Below, piece after piece: positions 31,075-43,667 of a stretch of 64,000 nucleotides of DNA; the first letter of the stretch is position 1, and every line of letters starts with the position of its first letter. The DNA is from Primula veris (taxonomy: Eukaryota > Streptophyta > Magnoliopsida > Ericales > Primulaceae), in assembly GCA_963682055.1 (NCBI GenBank), contig OY821743.1, positions 17,023,566-17,087,565 of the forward strand. Direction: 5' to 3'. The notes under the pieces were generated by a model. It did not search any database and had not been told where the DNA came from. It saw only the letters and a program-made list of their open reading frames with translations. A program made the position numbers and the translations under genes.

Positions 31075-31336
31075 AATTGATGGCTTAAAACCGCTCTTAA
31101 AAAAAGCTTCTTTAGGTCGATGAAAAGAAAAGACTTCTAATGGCATAAGAGTACAGTTTTAACCGGCTCTTTCAATTACTTTATATTGTGTCCTTAGGAA
31201 AAATTACATTTTACATTTTTAGCGACCGCGAAATACGAAAAAAAAAATATATAATTGATAAAGGCTGCTATCAGGCAAGAACAGTATATCCCCAACTCTT
31301 CATCTTGTTCAGAGAATCTATAATGCACTTCAAATC

Positions 31337-31970
31337 CATGTTTTAAAAAACATGTTATGTTGCGCTTTATTGCGCGAAATAACGTTTTTTTTTTAAAAAC
31401 GTATCGAAAAAATGTTATTTGGATGGAAAAGCGCTAAATTCGCGCTAATGAGACTAAAAACGCAAAAGGCGTAAAATTGCTGGACTGGTAGGGTAAATAG
31501 CGAGTTTTTAAAACAAAATACAGGGATTGTTAGTGTAAATACTGGGCTGACCTCTATAGTTTATAACATATTACAATTAGCTCTTTTAGCATATAACATG
31601 TCACAATTAACCCCTATAATTAATAATATGCCGCATATTCGCCTTTATAGTAAATAACATGTCACAAATTACTTCATATAGTAATTAATATATCAAAAAA
31701 ACATATTTATCCTCAAATACTTTTAAAAAAATAGATTTTTGTAACCAAACATGTATCCCTCTCTTTCTTCCCCAAAAAACCACAACTAATTCTTTTAACT
31801 TTTAATTTTGTTAACATAATTAGTATAAATTGTATGACTATAGTGATATATTGTTATATATTTAGGCAAAAAAATACACCGCAAAGCGTTACGTTGCTAC
31901 GCTATTTGCGCTTTTAGCATTTCTCTCAAAAAACGCTATGATAGCGATAACGCTATTTAAAAGCAACGGA
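31337..31970. mobile_element. hAT-like MITE, same family as the one at 33275-33775
   Basis: The left end CCATGTTTTAAAAAACATG... with GCGCTTTATTGCGCGAAAT and the right end ...GATAGCGATAACGCTATTTAAAAGCAAC have the TTTTAAATAGCG-type inverted ends. The paralogous site in copy 1 (around 16382, ACTTTAAATGGAGTAAG) is empty. Borders are uncertain by a few bases. Confidence 0.55.
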
Positions 31971-32643
31971 GTAACAATGATAAAAAGAATGACCACGAAA
32001 GGAAAGCATGATGTTTCGCCTTTCTAACCTAACACATGCTTCTCAGAATTGGTGAACTATAAAGGAAGAATAAATTGAATTTTTACCTTTTATTTGTTAC
32101 TTATTTCTCTCTTGAATCTCGACTTAAGTTATTGGTAGCCCACAAAAAGTATTGGAAGTGTTCGACTTGACTCTCGAGTGTTTACAGTTTACAACCATGA
32201 CAACGTGCTATGGGTAGTGCTTATGTTGAAGGCAATGTAGAAAATAATAGAGGTAGAACTTGTTCGCTTAGCTTAGACAGACAGGATCAGTTTTAAACTT
32301 TGGATCACTTAATGCACAAAACTTAAAAAAGAATGCTTGAAGGTTGCAATCAGGCAAGAACAATGTTTCTATCTTATTTCAGTTCATCATAGTCGGTAGA
32401 TGATCAAGAAAAGGACATAAAAATCATAGCATATCATATATGAGAAAATAATATTGAAAATTTAAAATTTTAACTTCATGCAACAGCAAACAGGAATAGA
32501 CTCATAGAGACCATCCACTAACAGACACTCACATCACCTTACTTAGAAATACATCAAATCAAGTAATCCCCAATAAGTGAAACTATTTTCTTCTTATTCC
32601 ATAGCAAAAGATGCAAAATGATATTCGTATTCCTTTAGATATC

Positions 32644-35600
32644 TTAAGCAAATTGACCAAGATATTCATCCACTGTTGTGTAATTCACATCTGGATAAAG
32701 TTCAGAGGCCTCAACCCCAAATGAGGGATCAATTTCGAAGTTGGTTTGATCTCCCTTCACAAACACCGAGTGGTTGATAGACAAAATGATATTGAACGGG
32801 ATCGGGGACTCTGCAAAATATAAACATAAATTTTTTGATCAACGTATACTACAAAAACATGGACATGTTTATTTTGCTTGTGTACCATCGGAAGTATGAA
32901 TCTCTTCAAACTTCTGAAGGCTTGTTTGGTGAGTGGAAAGAAAGTTTACTTCCGTATGCTAATAAGTTTTATATTCATAAACATCCTGGATGTTTCCCGT
33001 TTGACAACTTCACTAGTAGTTAAGTTTCAACCTTACGGTTACTGTCTACCTTTATCGTAAAACAAAGTCGTAAAAAAGCGAGAATATGTATGTCCTCACA
33101 CCCTGAGTTTCTGAAACTATCCAAGTAAAATGCGTGCTTGGGGAATTAGGAAACTATACCTTTCTATACTTTTGAAAGAAGAAATATACTACTCTTTTAC
33201 GTATTTTCATCCATACTTTCATCGCTACATTGTATCTTTTAGCACTACTATCAATAAATTTCACTACTTCCAAGCACTGTTATAAAAAGCGCGCTATATT
33301 GCGTAACATTTCGCGATATAGCGCTTTTCGAAAAAAAATTGCCTACGCTAAAACGCTATTTTGGGGGAAATCGCTAAATTCACGCTATTGGGACAAAAAG
33401 CGCAAAAAGCGCGAAATTTTAGACCAACGGCGTAAATAGCGAGTTAGGAAAAAAAACAATGGATCTAAATAATTAATATATGTTGTGTAATTTTTATAAA
33501 TATGTGTGTAGTCTAGATGGTTGTGATAGTACATTATGTTCCGAGAGACCCAAGTTCAAAACTCACCAACAGAAACATTTTTTTTTCGAATTTTTATTAT
33601 TATTACCCAATATAACTATACATTTTATCTTTTGTTGTTATGTATTCTAAAGTTTAGTGCATATTTAGGCAAAAAAATAAGTATACCGTAAGACGCTATG
33701 TAGCAACGCTATTTGCGCTTTTAGCGTTTTTCTCGAAAAAACGTTACGCTAGCGATAACGCTATTTAAAACCTTGCTTCCAAGAGAAAGGGTCTCAAATC
33801 TTTTGTTTACTATACATACTTCTGATAATACTTGAAATAACATTTTTCCGCATCCACCAAAAGTTTAGGCTTTATAGTTATAAGATGCAATCAAACGAGA
33901 CTTTACCTTGAATTTGCTTCAAGAGATGCTCCTCTGAGACATACGTCTTCTCAACGGTGTTGCCAATCTTTTTCTCCCACAACGAAACAAGATTGTTGAA
34001 GGTGTATGTGTTTTTAGAGGGCCTGACATAAAGGATCTTGTTCAATGTCCTTGGGTCATCCACAGCTTTAATGGTGAAAGTACCGATATCATCCTCCTTA
34101 TTGAACACAGCTTTGTGGAAAAAAAGACAAAAATGATACATAAATAAGAAAAAGAAAAAAACCTAACCCATGGACCATATGTTGTCTAGGTTGTTTTTAT
34201 AGAACCTGCAGAAACTAATTCAAGATAATTTTAACAGTATGGTAAGTCTAACCCAGGAGGATTCAGATAAATCTATTGAATTGCCCAAATCTTAGTATTC
34301 TTTAAGTCAATAGAGATTGAAATGTACATTAAGTCTCTTAACTGGTAAAAAGTTTGAACACTTTGAATCGAAAAATGACGGAAAACTTTACTACCATCTT
34401 GCAGAAGGAAAATTTCTAAAACCAGCTCGAATTCTATGACAAAATCATGATATTATTAGCTTGTTTTACCAATTTAAGTAATCTTTGTTCCTTAACAACC
34501 CATTTTATCAAATACAAAGTTCCCTCGCACCACCAGATTCTCAACTTCCCATATATGTAAATCCGGGTATGAGTCTACGTACGGAACAAAAGTAGTCGTG
34601 AGTTATGATATATACCTTTCACATTTCCATCTCCAAGGATGACCAATTTATCTTTTGGGGGAGGTGGGGCAAAGAGACCGGGCTGAACTAGGGTTGGGAG
34701 AAAATATCCAGCAAAATAATTCGAAGATACATATGTATGTGGAATTCCCTCGGCCTCGATGGTTCTACGAATTTGAGCCTTTGCTGCAAAAGTTATTTTT
34801 GCTGGCTCAACCGCGTTGGTACGATCCACGTCATTCCCAAACTCCGAAGGAAAAAATCTCTATACAGTACAAGTGGATGATGTTAGTACACATGCACAGA
34901 AAATGTTATTTACATTGATTCTACACATGTTAGTGATATTGTCACAACCATTTTAAAATTTCTAAAACAAAGGCACAAACCTTGACATTTCCGGCTTCTT
35001 TAATAGCATTAATAATCTTAGTTTGATCCGCCAGCTGCAACGATCCGACGGTGGAGATCACCACATCAACCTGCTTAATCGCCTTCACCAAACTCCCATG
35101 GTCATTCAAATCACCCTGCAATTCATTACAACCAAACTCATCATCATAAGCATTCTAAAAAGAAAAATCGGTGTTAGTAACTTAGTGCCACTTTCATACT
35201 AATCAAGTTTTTTGTATTATTTCAGCCGAGACTAAAATTTTATAATCATTAACATAAAATGGAACAAGGATTGAGCCTAATTCTCTAACAGTTTCCATCA
35301 AGATTTTTTTTTAAGTGACAGGGTCTTCGGATTTATATGATTTACACCCTACTGACCATTCCATATTAATTAAGGATCCGGATCCATAAATGATAGTACT
35401 ACAGGAAAATATCAGGATAAATAACCAGAAATTAAAAAAAAGTTTACTTATTCCGGTAATTCACAAAATCATGGATGAATGTGATATTCATCATTTTATA
35501 GAAATTTTATTCAATGATTACAAAAAATACAAATAAAAATAAATACTATTCAACAATATGGATTTTTCAGTCCAAAAAAACTCAGCTTTTTAGCTGATCA

Positions 35601-35875
35601 ACCAAATAAATACAAATAAACTATTTATGGAAAGAAAATATCTTAAAAAGATGCAAACAAATGTGATTCATAAATAAAACATATATACATACATAAACCA
35701 AAGTAGCACCAAGGCTTTTGAAATTTTCGACAATAGCGGCCTTTGTCGGGTCGGAGAGAGAACTTTCCCTCACTAAAACAAATGTCGGGTGTTCGCTCTT
35801 AGCGCTTGCCTCCACAATGAACTTTCCAATGTATCCAGTTCCACCAATTATCAGGATTTTGCTATTTTCCGCCAT
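32644..35875 (-). CDS. PCBER/isoflavone-reductase-like NADPH-dependent reductase, intact copy
   Basis: Cytosolic NADPH reductase of the PCBER / pinoresinol-lariciresinol / isoflavone reductase family; by similarity a phenylcoumaran benzylic ether reductase-like enzyme, though exact substrate is inference. Exons (minus strand): 35875-35693, 35115-34981, 34859-34616, 34110-33907, 32810-32644, all GT-AG and in phase, 310 aa as usual for the family. It starts MAENSKILIIGGTGYIGKF, with the NADPH-binding GGTGYIG at residues 11-17. VISTVG lies near residue 83 and RFFPSEFGND at 107-116; the conserved catalytic-type Lys is at about 133 in FAAKAQIRR. TYVSSNYFAGYFLPT and DDPRTLNKILYVRP follow, and it ends GVEASELYPDVNYTTVDEYLGQFA. 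Intron 4 is enlarged by a hAT-like element (33275-33775) and an unidentified segment at about 32835-33060. The promoter has a TATA box at 35970-35977. It is the only complete member of the local triplication. Confidence 0.93.
33275..33775. mobile_element. hAT-like MITE in intron 4 of the reductase gene
   Basis: An exact 8-bp target duplication CTTCCAAG (33267-33274 and 33776-33783) flanks ends reading CACTGTTATAAAAAGCGC and, reversed, CAAGGTTTTAAATAGCGTT. Subterminal regions are full of AGCGCT/AACGCT-type motifs. Copy 1 of the gene lacks it in the same intron. No coding capacity. It contains a tRNA-like stretch at about 33505-33568. Confidence 0.8.
33505..33568 (+). ncRNA. tRNA-like segment inside the MITE (weak)
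   Basis: TGTAGTCTAGATGGTTGTGA resembles a pol III A box/D-arm, and CCAAGTTCAAAACTCACC is a degenerate B box/T-arm at tRNA-like spacing. It is weaker than those at 10687 and 21570 and has no acceptor pairing. Confidence 0.3.
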
Positions 35876-35969
35876 TTTTGTTGAAAATGTTGAAATGTTC
35901 TGTTTTTTATGTTGTGTGTAATGCAATGTTTCTGTTTTTGTGTGATGGTGGTGATTAATCAACGGCATG

Positions 35970-35977
35970 TTTTTATA
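35970..35977 (-). promoter_or_regulatory. TATA box of the intact reductase gene
   Basis: The minus strand reads CTATAAAAACATG about 95-100 bp before the ATG at 35875, giving a 5' UTR of roughly 60-70 bases. The aligned position of copy 1 is mutated. Confidence 0.55.
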
Positions 35978-36069
35978 GGGTGAGTGGTTTAAATGAAATT
36001 ACTAAATTGGGGTACCATGTGATTGTAGGTAAAGGTTGTTTTTGTCTTTCACATAATCCTCTCACCAAA

Positions 36070-37249
36070 CCGTCAAAGAAAAAATTAAGGTTCCTCATTT
36101 TGTGATAAACATGCTAAATAATTGTATTATATATTTTATGTGTAAATAAGTGTTTACTATTAAAATACGTACAAGTTTGATCATCAACCTTTTTATATAT
36201 AAGTTGACGGAAAAAAATATTTCAAAATTCAATCACATAGAAAAAACAATTATATGAACCCGGTCCATTATTATTAAGGGTGTGCCAACTAATAATATTT
36301 TTTACTTTTAATTTTGAATTAATATTAGGTTGTAGTAGGTGGTGGCACACCCTAAATAATAGAGATCGGGTTCACGGTAGTGTTACTCATCACATAGTGT
36401 CTACTATGAAAATACGTGCAACTTTAACCATTAATTTTTTCATATGTAACTTGCCGGAAAAAAAATCAATCACATAGTTCGTAGTCAGAACTATATGATA
36501 TAATTTTTCGAATTTTCATTATAACAATTTGGATATTTTAAATTCGATTATCAAAGTTGCACATATTTTTTTATGAGATAATTATTTAGAAACGGATGGA
36601 GTATAATAGAATAATTAAATAATATATAAAAACATAGTATTTCAGTTTTTAAAAATACACATTCTCAACTTTCATTTAAAATTTGGTACATATCAAGGTA
36701 GCTAGCATTAGTGAACATCAATGTTAAAAACTTAACTATAAAGAGTAAAAAAAGATAGGATCATTTATGATATGTAATTGATTTTGTTTTAAAATTTAAT
36801 GATTAGTTTTTGATAACAAGTCTCAAATGATGTAGTAAAATATATAATCATTTCTAATAAAACTACCCCATACCCGTTAAGTAAAAATATAATGGGACGA
36901 CGACAAAGTCTACAAAGATAAAAAAAAAAAAAAAAAATTGAGGAAAAAACGGGTTTTCCAATTAATTTTTAAATCTATCACTATAGTGGATAAATTGAAT
37001 TTCAACACTAACATAACAACAATGTGACTGAATTACAACACTAGCATAACAATGTATCTAGCTAGGAAATCGCGGATGGTTCAGAGGTTGGTATTTGATT
37101 GTATCACCATACTTTCCAATAATACAAAATTATCGGATAATGTTTTCAATATACTGACAACAACTATCGAAAATATAATGTAGCATACTTCTGAATGAAC
37201 TATATATAAAGATGAAATAGCCAAAAATGCTCCAAATCGAAACCAATTA
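36070..37249. other. Upstream flank of the intact reductase, shared with copy 1
   Basis: No gene seen. The segments 36860-37250 align with 21160-21194, 23018-23240 and 24560-24650, i.e. the copy 1 flank once its two fold-back insertions are removed. A short near-palindrome lies around 36280-36360 (GGTGTGCCAACTAATAATA and ...GGTGGCACACC). An A18 run lies near 36922. Confidence 0.55.
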
Positions 37250-37541
37250 CGTTTTAGAGTAACTTTTACAACTTATGGGACTAAAAAGAAAATTCAAAAC
37301 AAACTCGAAGGACTTCAGAGGTAATAAGCCACCTCCTGATCCACTACACGTGTAGTAATCTCAAAAGCTGTCTGCGAACCGTCCAAACTTAGATAGAGAG
37401 AGAGCTTGAAAAATTCAGTCATGGCGAACTTGGTATTCTTCATCTAAAATTTGGAAATAAGCCCAAATCCATCTTTAAAATCCCTAATAGATTAGGGTGA
37501 AAATCTATTGGATCCAGCGAAATGAGATTATAACCACTTTT

Positions 37542-38981
37542 TGTTGGAAAAACATGTTTTTACATGGGTGTTTCTGAATGGTCACATGACCAACTTCGAG
37601 TCGATATTACATGTGACAACGCTGAGTTGTTAATACCGTACTCAACGTGTTTGAGTAGCTCGTGTGACGAGTTTCGTAACGGTATATCGCATGACATATT
37701 CGGAGAATGGGTGTGAATACTAATCGGTTTCAAAGTTGGGTTCTCGAAAGAGGAGAAAACCTCAATGCTGGATAATGGATTAAATAAATGGAAAACCAAT
37801 GAGGGTTATCCCATATTGGAAGATTAAGAGTTAATTTTACAATATATATACAAGTTCAACCCATGTAGTTGTTAAACTAACATGTCCACATACATCTAAG
37901 AGTATTTGTGTGTACCACACATGCGCGCTCGCTCGGGTCTTGGGACTCGGGACTCGGGACTCGGGTCACGGGCACGGGCGCGGGCTTGGACTTGGAATTT
38001 GGGGAATGTCTTGGGTCTTGAGTCAAATCTGAAAAGGGAGTTTTGTATAAAATACAAAATTAGTCCCTAGAGTTTCCAGCAATTGAAACGCCAGCAATCA
38101 ATGAGAATAAATTGCAAGATTAAGTGATGCGGTTTCAGAAATTGATTGGGCGGATTCTGGGGGTGTAACTCCCAGAATTGAATGATCATTAATGGCTGCG
38201 GATTCAAGAAAGCCTATAAAAGACAGCCCTCCCCCTCTCATTCAGACACAATCACAACACACACAACACAGCATATAGCATACATATTAGAGATAGATTC
38301 GCACCACCAACAGTTCGACCTGTGGTTTGGTGCCGCTTTCCACACGACCCACTCTGAGACAAAAGTTGTACATTGGGAACAAAGTCCCGAAACCAGAAAC
38401 CTTTAAAGATGATTCGGGAAATATTGTTTAAGGAAAATTGTCCAGCAGTTGCCTCTTCTTTTATTATTCTGTTTATTTCATTTCAGTCATTTATTATTAT
38501 GTAATTTACATTCTGTCCATTTCATTTCAGTACTGTTTCTTTTCTGTAATTACTTTCCAGTACTGTTTACTTTCTGTAATTTACTTTACCGTATTTACTT
38601 TACAGTCCTTTTCTATTTTGTAATTACTTTCTTTAATTTATATTTCAGTTCTGTAATTTATTTTGTTTACAGAAACAGTCCAGACATTTAGTAATCATAC
38701 TATTCTGTCTGGCAATTTCTTTTAATTGTTAAACAGTCCAGCAGTTTAGTAATATACTATTCTGTCTGCCAGTTTCAAACAATTACAATTCAGTCCAGCA
38801 GTTTAATAATTTATATTAAATCTGTCTGGAATTTAATTAGTGTAATTTAAATTCTGTACGAGTCAGGAATTGTAATTCATATTCCAATTGTGAGAAATAA
38901 ATTTGTTATTTCCATTTAGTCTCTGTCCTTTCAATTATTGTCTTTTCAATAATTGTTTTTTGATATATTACAAAACCAACA
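37542..38981 (+). repeat. 5' LTR of the Copia element
   Basis: 1440 bp bounded by TGTTGG...CCAACA. It contains a GC-rich stretch with repeated GGGACTCGG units near 37945 and a T-rich 3' half with CAGTCCAGCAGTTTAGTAAT motifs. Its segment from about 38536 to 38981 matches 41857-42302. Confidence 0.8.
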
Positions 38982-39341
38982 ATCATAAACAATACCTTTA
39001 TTTGGTTTTACTAATTTCGAAAAGGAAAAGGACTTTTATTTTTTATTTTATTCAGTTGACGTCTCGGTTTTTATTCTTGCAAAATCATTCTAGTTTACTA
39101 GAAATTGAAGTTTGCAAATAGAATAAATCCGATTTGGTTTTAATCTTTTAATTCTAGAATTTATAAGAGAATTCTTAGTGAAATCAAAAGTGATTTGATT
39201 TACACGCTGATTTTCACGCTAGAATCTCAATTAAATTGTTTTATTCTTTTGAAGCAAACTAATTAAGTTATAATTAGTATTTGCAATTAAGAATATTAGT
39301 TTTCTTGCGAGAAATTAAATTGTTTTATATTGTCATTTCAG

Positions 39342-41855
39342 ATGACTAATGAGGATCAAACACCCATCGTTCCTTCGGGAAACGTGCAGGACGTAGTTGT
39401 GATTGGCAGTAGCCAAAACATTGCGAGGGCTGCGAGAGGGGGGGCTCAGGCTCAGCCTCAGGCTGAGGCCGAAGCTGCGGCAGCAAAGGCTGCGGCCAAT
39501 GCAGCTATTGCAGAGGCCGATGCTATGGCTGCGGCTGCGGCTGCGGCCAGGGTAAAGGGCAAGGCTCCGGAAACGCCGTCTATGCCAATGCTATCAACCT
39601 CTCATCTAGAGAAACCGGAAAAGTTTAGGGGCAACAACTTCAAACGTTGGCAGCAAAAAATGCTATTTTATTTAACTTCCCTTGACCTTACCCGTTTTCT
39701 CAAGGAGACTGCACATGTCCTTAGCGAGGACGATGAGGACGTGCAGACGGTTTCGGCGATGGAAGCGTGGAAACACGGCGACTACCTATGCCGAAACTAC
39801 ATCTTGTGTGCTCTGGATGACACTCTTTTCAGTGTGTTCAAGCCCAAGGCTTCTTCAAAGGAGCTTTGGGAGTCTCTCGAAAGAAAGTACAAAGTGAATA
39901 ACGCTGGCGCAAAGAAATTTGTCGTCACGGACTTTCACGAGTACATGATGACTGACAGAAAGAGTGTTATCGAACAGGTTGAGGAACTCCAACTCATATA
40001 CCATAGGCTTGAGGTTGAGGGGCTAGTTATCAACGAACCTTTCCAGATGGCATTAATGATTGAGAAACTGCCACCTTCATGGAAAGAGTTCCAAAACTAC
40101 CTGAAACACAAGCGAAAGGCGATGACCTTGGAGGGACTCATTGACAGGCTCAATGTTGAGCAAAGCAACCACCGATCCGGAAGGAAAGGCGGTGGCGGAG
40201 CAGGCAATGCGGTTGCCAAGGCCAATGTGGTTGAGGACGCTGTATCTAAGCGGAAACGCTTTGACAGCGGTGTCGGTGCTTCTCTCAAGAAGAAATTCAT
40301 GGGAGACTGCTTTGTGTGCAACAAACTGGGCCATCGTGCCGCGGATTGTAAGATGCGCATCGACAAGCCCAACCCCCCCCTCTTCCCAAAGAGGAAGTTT
40401 CAAGGGAAATAGAGGAAGAGGGCACCTGCTCAGGCGAATGTGGCTGAGGGAGGAGATGATGCTCGACAAGACTATATGCACCTGAGTGATGTGGTATCGG
40501 AAGTGAACCTGGTGGGAAGAAACCCAAAAGAATGGTGGCTGGACACAGGCGCCACTAGTCACATCTGTGCTAGCAAATGGATGTTCAAGACCTATACGGC
40601 CGTGGACAATGAGAGCTGCTTCATGGGGAACTCGGCTACTTCCAGGGTGGAAGGAAAAGGAACCGTGATGCTGAAGATGACATCGGGAAAGGAGCTGACA
40701 CTGAACGGCGTGCTCCATCTGTCGAAAATTCGCAAAAATCTAGTCTCCGGCTCAGTGATGGTGAACAAAGGGTTTAAACATGTATTTGAATCCACTAAAA
40801 TTGTAATCACCTTAAATGGAATGTATGTAGGCCATGGCTATATGACCAACGACATGTTTAAATTAAATGTTGGAACACCAGCTCCTAAAGGCGAGTCTGC
40901 TAATGAGGGTACTAAGGCCGAGGCCAGTACCAAAAATAATGTAATCGTTAATGTTGCCCAAGTGGCCAATAAAACTTCTTTTGCTTATTTTTGTGATTCA
41001 TTTAATTTATGACATGGTAGATTAGGTCATGTGAATAGTAATTCAATGAAGAAATTAATATCACTAAATCTACTACCAAGTTTGGTCTTCAATAAACAAT
41101 ATAAATGTGAGATTTGTGTTGAGGCAAAATTAACCAAGTCTTCGTATCAACATATTAAACGAAGTACTGAACCTCTCGGTCTAATACACACGGATGTATG
41201 CGACTTAAAATGTATACAAACGCGAGGAGGGAAAAAGTATTTTATCACGTTTATAGATGAGTGTACTAGATACTGCTATGTCTACTTAATAAGAAGTAAA
41301 GACGAATCGGTAGAGACATTCGCTCTTTATAAGACCGAAGTAGAAAATCAACTCAATAAAAAGATTAAAATGTTGAGGAGTGATAGAGGCGGTGAATATG
41401 AGGCACCGTTTGCGCAGATATGCGCAAAAAGTGGCATTATACATCAAACCACAGCCCCATACTTTTCGGAGCAGAATGGGGTTGCCGAGCGTAAGAATAG
41501 GACGCTCAAGAAAATGATGAATGCCATGTTAATAAGTTCTGGATTACCCCAGAACATGTGGGGGAAGCGCTGCTTTCCGCCAACTATTTATTGAACAAGC
41601 TACCGCATAAGAAGCGTGATAAACCACCTTATGAACTATGGAAAGGCCATCGGCCGAGCTATAAATTCTTAAGGGTTTGGGGTTGTCTTGCGAAGGTCCT
41701 TGTCTCGCTTCCGAAAAAAACGAGAATAGGGCCAAAGACGGTAGACTGTGTGTTCATAGGATATGCACACAACAGTAGTGCTTATCGTTTTCTCGTGCAC
41801 AAGTCGGATAATCCCGAGGTGCATGTAGATACTATCATCAAAGCTCGAGAAGCTT
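39342..41855 (+). pseudogene. Copia gag-protease-integrase polyprotein, broken
   Basis: Gag starts at ATG 39342 and includes an alanine-rich region (about residues 25-70), a UBN2-type gag domain (FRGNNFKRWQQKMLFYL...) and the CCHC knuckle CFVCNKLGHRAADC. A TAG at 40410-40412 separates it in frame from the protease (WWLDTGATSHIC, about 40532-40567). TGA replaces Trp in the LWHGRLGH-like motif near 41010. The GAG_pre-integrase and integrase core (HTDVC, RSDRGGEY, NGVAERKNR) run to about 41560, where a frameshift occurs before NYLLNKLPHK. The reverse transcriptase and RNase H parts of the polyprotein are missing. Frame continuity despite the stops indicates fairly recent decay. Confidence 0.85.
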
Positions 41856-41856
41856 C

Positions 41857-42302
41857 TTTCTTTTCTGTAATTACTTTCTAGTACTGTTTACTTTCGGTAA
41901 TTTACTTTACTGTATTTACTTTCCAGTCCTTTTCTATTCTGTAATTACTTTCTATAATTTATATTTCATTTATGTAATTTATTTTGTTTACAGAAACAGT
42001 CAAGACATTTGGTAATCATACTATTCTGTCTGGCAGTTTTTTTTAATTGTTAAATAGTTCAGCAGTTTAGTAATATACTATTCTGTATGACAGTTTCAAA
42101 CAGTTACAATTCAGTCCAGCAGTTTAATAATTTATATTAAATCTGTCTGGAATTTAATTAGTGTAATTTAAATTTTGTACGAGTCGGGAATTGTAATTCA
42201 TATTCCAATTGTGAGAAATAAATTTGTTATTTCCATTTAGTCCCTGTCCTTTCAATTATTGTCTTTTCAATTATTGTTTTTCGATATAGTACAGAACCAA
42301 CA
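41857..42302 (+). repeat. Truncated 3' LTR of the Copia element
   Basis: Matches the last part of the 5' LTR (TTCTTTTCTGTAATTACTTT... to CCAACA) with scattered substitutions. Its first ~990 bp are gone because of the internal deletion. Confidence 0.85.
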
Positions 42303-43172
42303 CTTTTCGCCAGTAAATCAGCAGCACAATTCGATTCTCTAAAGGTATGTATAATCTCTACCTGTTTATATCTCATCTTGAATCCAATTTTATCAACAAT
42401 AGAGTATATTAACCACGGGCACTTTTCCTTATTCAGAAAAACATTAACCAGTTTCAAAGAATCAGATTCAATAATTGCGTGTTCATCTGTAATCATTTCT
42501 AAGCCTTGTAAAAAGGTCATAACCTCCACTTCAATACTACAATTAGCTTCTAAAATGATAGAGAATCCATTTAGGAAAATTCTATTATTGTCCCTCGTGA
42601 GTCCCCCAATACCACTGAGACCTTTAGTGTGATTGTAGCTCCCATCAACATTAATTTTTACTGTATATAAAGATGGTTTACTCCAGTATATAGTTGTTTT
42701 CCTCTTGTTTTTCATTTGAGAGCTATGTGAATCTTGAGTAAAATCAAAATTGTCCCCAAAATTCTTATCATTTTAATATAAAGAGTCAGTTGATTCTTAA
42801 CACTATTGATAATTAGATCACTGTTCATATCTGTATTTTCAAACTTAATCTTGCATCTAGCTTTCCGAATACTCCAGATAATAATAGAAGTCATGACCTT
42901 TATGCCATTTCCTTTGAGAGAAGAAAAGATTAAATCCACCAAGTTAAACATGTTCCTCTAACACTTCCATTGCTGTATATAATTTCCATTAGATTTCCAT
43001 AATAATCTCAAATCATTTTAGCCATAGGACCAGTACTGTGATGACCCAGATTTCCAGGAAGGAATTTCTGTGGTGCGGTGTTGTGCGTCAGTCCCACATC
43101 GCCCAGATATGAGAGTACTCGTGTGGTATATGAGCTTAAAGATCCATTTCCTATTAACAAGGCCTTTTAAAG

Positions 43173-43266
43173 TCGTGCGACACAACAGCGAGGACGGAAC
43201 TCCACAGTTAAGCGTACTTACCTTGGAGTAGTACCAGGATGGGTGACCCCCCTGGGAAGTTGTGCC
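43173..43266 (+). ncRNA. 5S-rRNA-like segment in the Cassandra 5' LTR
   Basis: Contains the plant 5S core: GAACTCCACAGTTAAGCGT (box A region), GAGTAGTACCAGGATGGGTGA (intermediate element and box C) and CTGGGAAGT. It is not a normal 5S gene; it lies wholly in the LTR. Confidence 0.8.
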
Positions 43267-43573
43267 AAAGCGGACAATATTGTTGATACGGGCGTGACGG
43301 TTCGGTCCGTAGGACCGGGTCGTTACAGATGGTATCAGAGCCTCTATCTGGCCGGAAATGTGGAGACTAGCACGTGTGAGTGAGCCCCTGAAGGACGACG
43401 TGCCCGACGAGGACGTCGTGCCTAAAGGGAGGATGATTGTGACGACCCAAATTTTCAGGAAGGAAATTCTGTGGTGCGGTGTTGTGTGTCAGTCCCACAT
43501 CGCCCAGATATGAGAGTACCCGTGTGGTATATGAGCTTAAAGATCCATTTACTATTTAACAAGGCCTTTTAAA

Positions 43574-43667
43574 GCCGTGCGGCACAATAGCGAGGATGGA
43601 ACTCCACAGTTAAGCGTGCTTAGCTTGGAGTAGTACAGGATGGGTGACCACCCTGGGAAGTTGTGCC
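43574..43667 (+). ncRNA. 5S-rRNA-like segment in the Cassandra 3' LTR
   Basis: Same segment as in the 5' LTR; this copy reads AGTTAAGCGTGCTTAGC, closer to the genuine plant 5S box A, and GGATGGGTGACCACC. Confidence 0.8.

Larger units (their letters stand above)
37542..42302 (+). mobile_element. Ty1/Copia LTR retrotransposon, internally deleted
   Basis: Exact 5-bp target duplication CTTTT (37537-37541 and 42303-42307). The 5' LTR begins TGTTGG at 37542 and ends CCAACA at 38981. The 3' LTR ends CCAACA at 42302 but only its last ~445 bp survive. Internal order gag, protease, integrase; reverse transcriptase and RNase H are absent because a deletion joins the end of the integrase region (about 41855) to the middle of the 3' LTR. 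It sits inside the LINE RNase H/C-terminal coding region. Confidence 0.9.

Noticed and set aside
32835..33060. Overlapping 60-62-aa frames in intron 4 of the reductase
   Set aside because: They lie in extra intron sequence absent from copy 1, with no family resemblance; more likely part of an inserted repeat.
40077..40718. 213-aa frame antisense to the Copia gag/protease
   Set aside because: A shadow of the GC-richer gag coding strand; no splice sites or family features, and gag itself is well supported.
43173..43667. Two 5S rRNA genes
   Set aside because: The 5S-like stretches are inside matching LTRs with PBS and target duplications, so they belong to a Cassandra TRIM and not to a 5S array.
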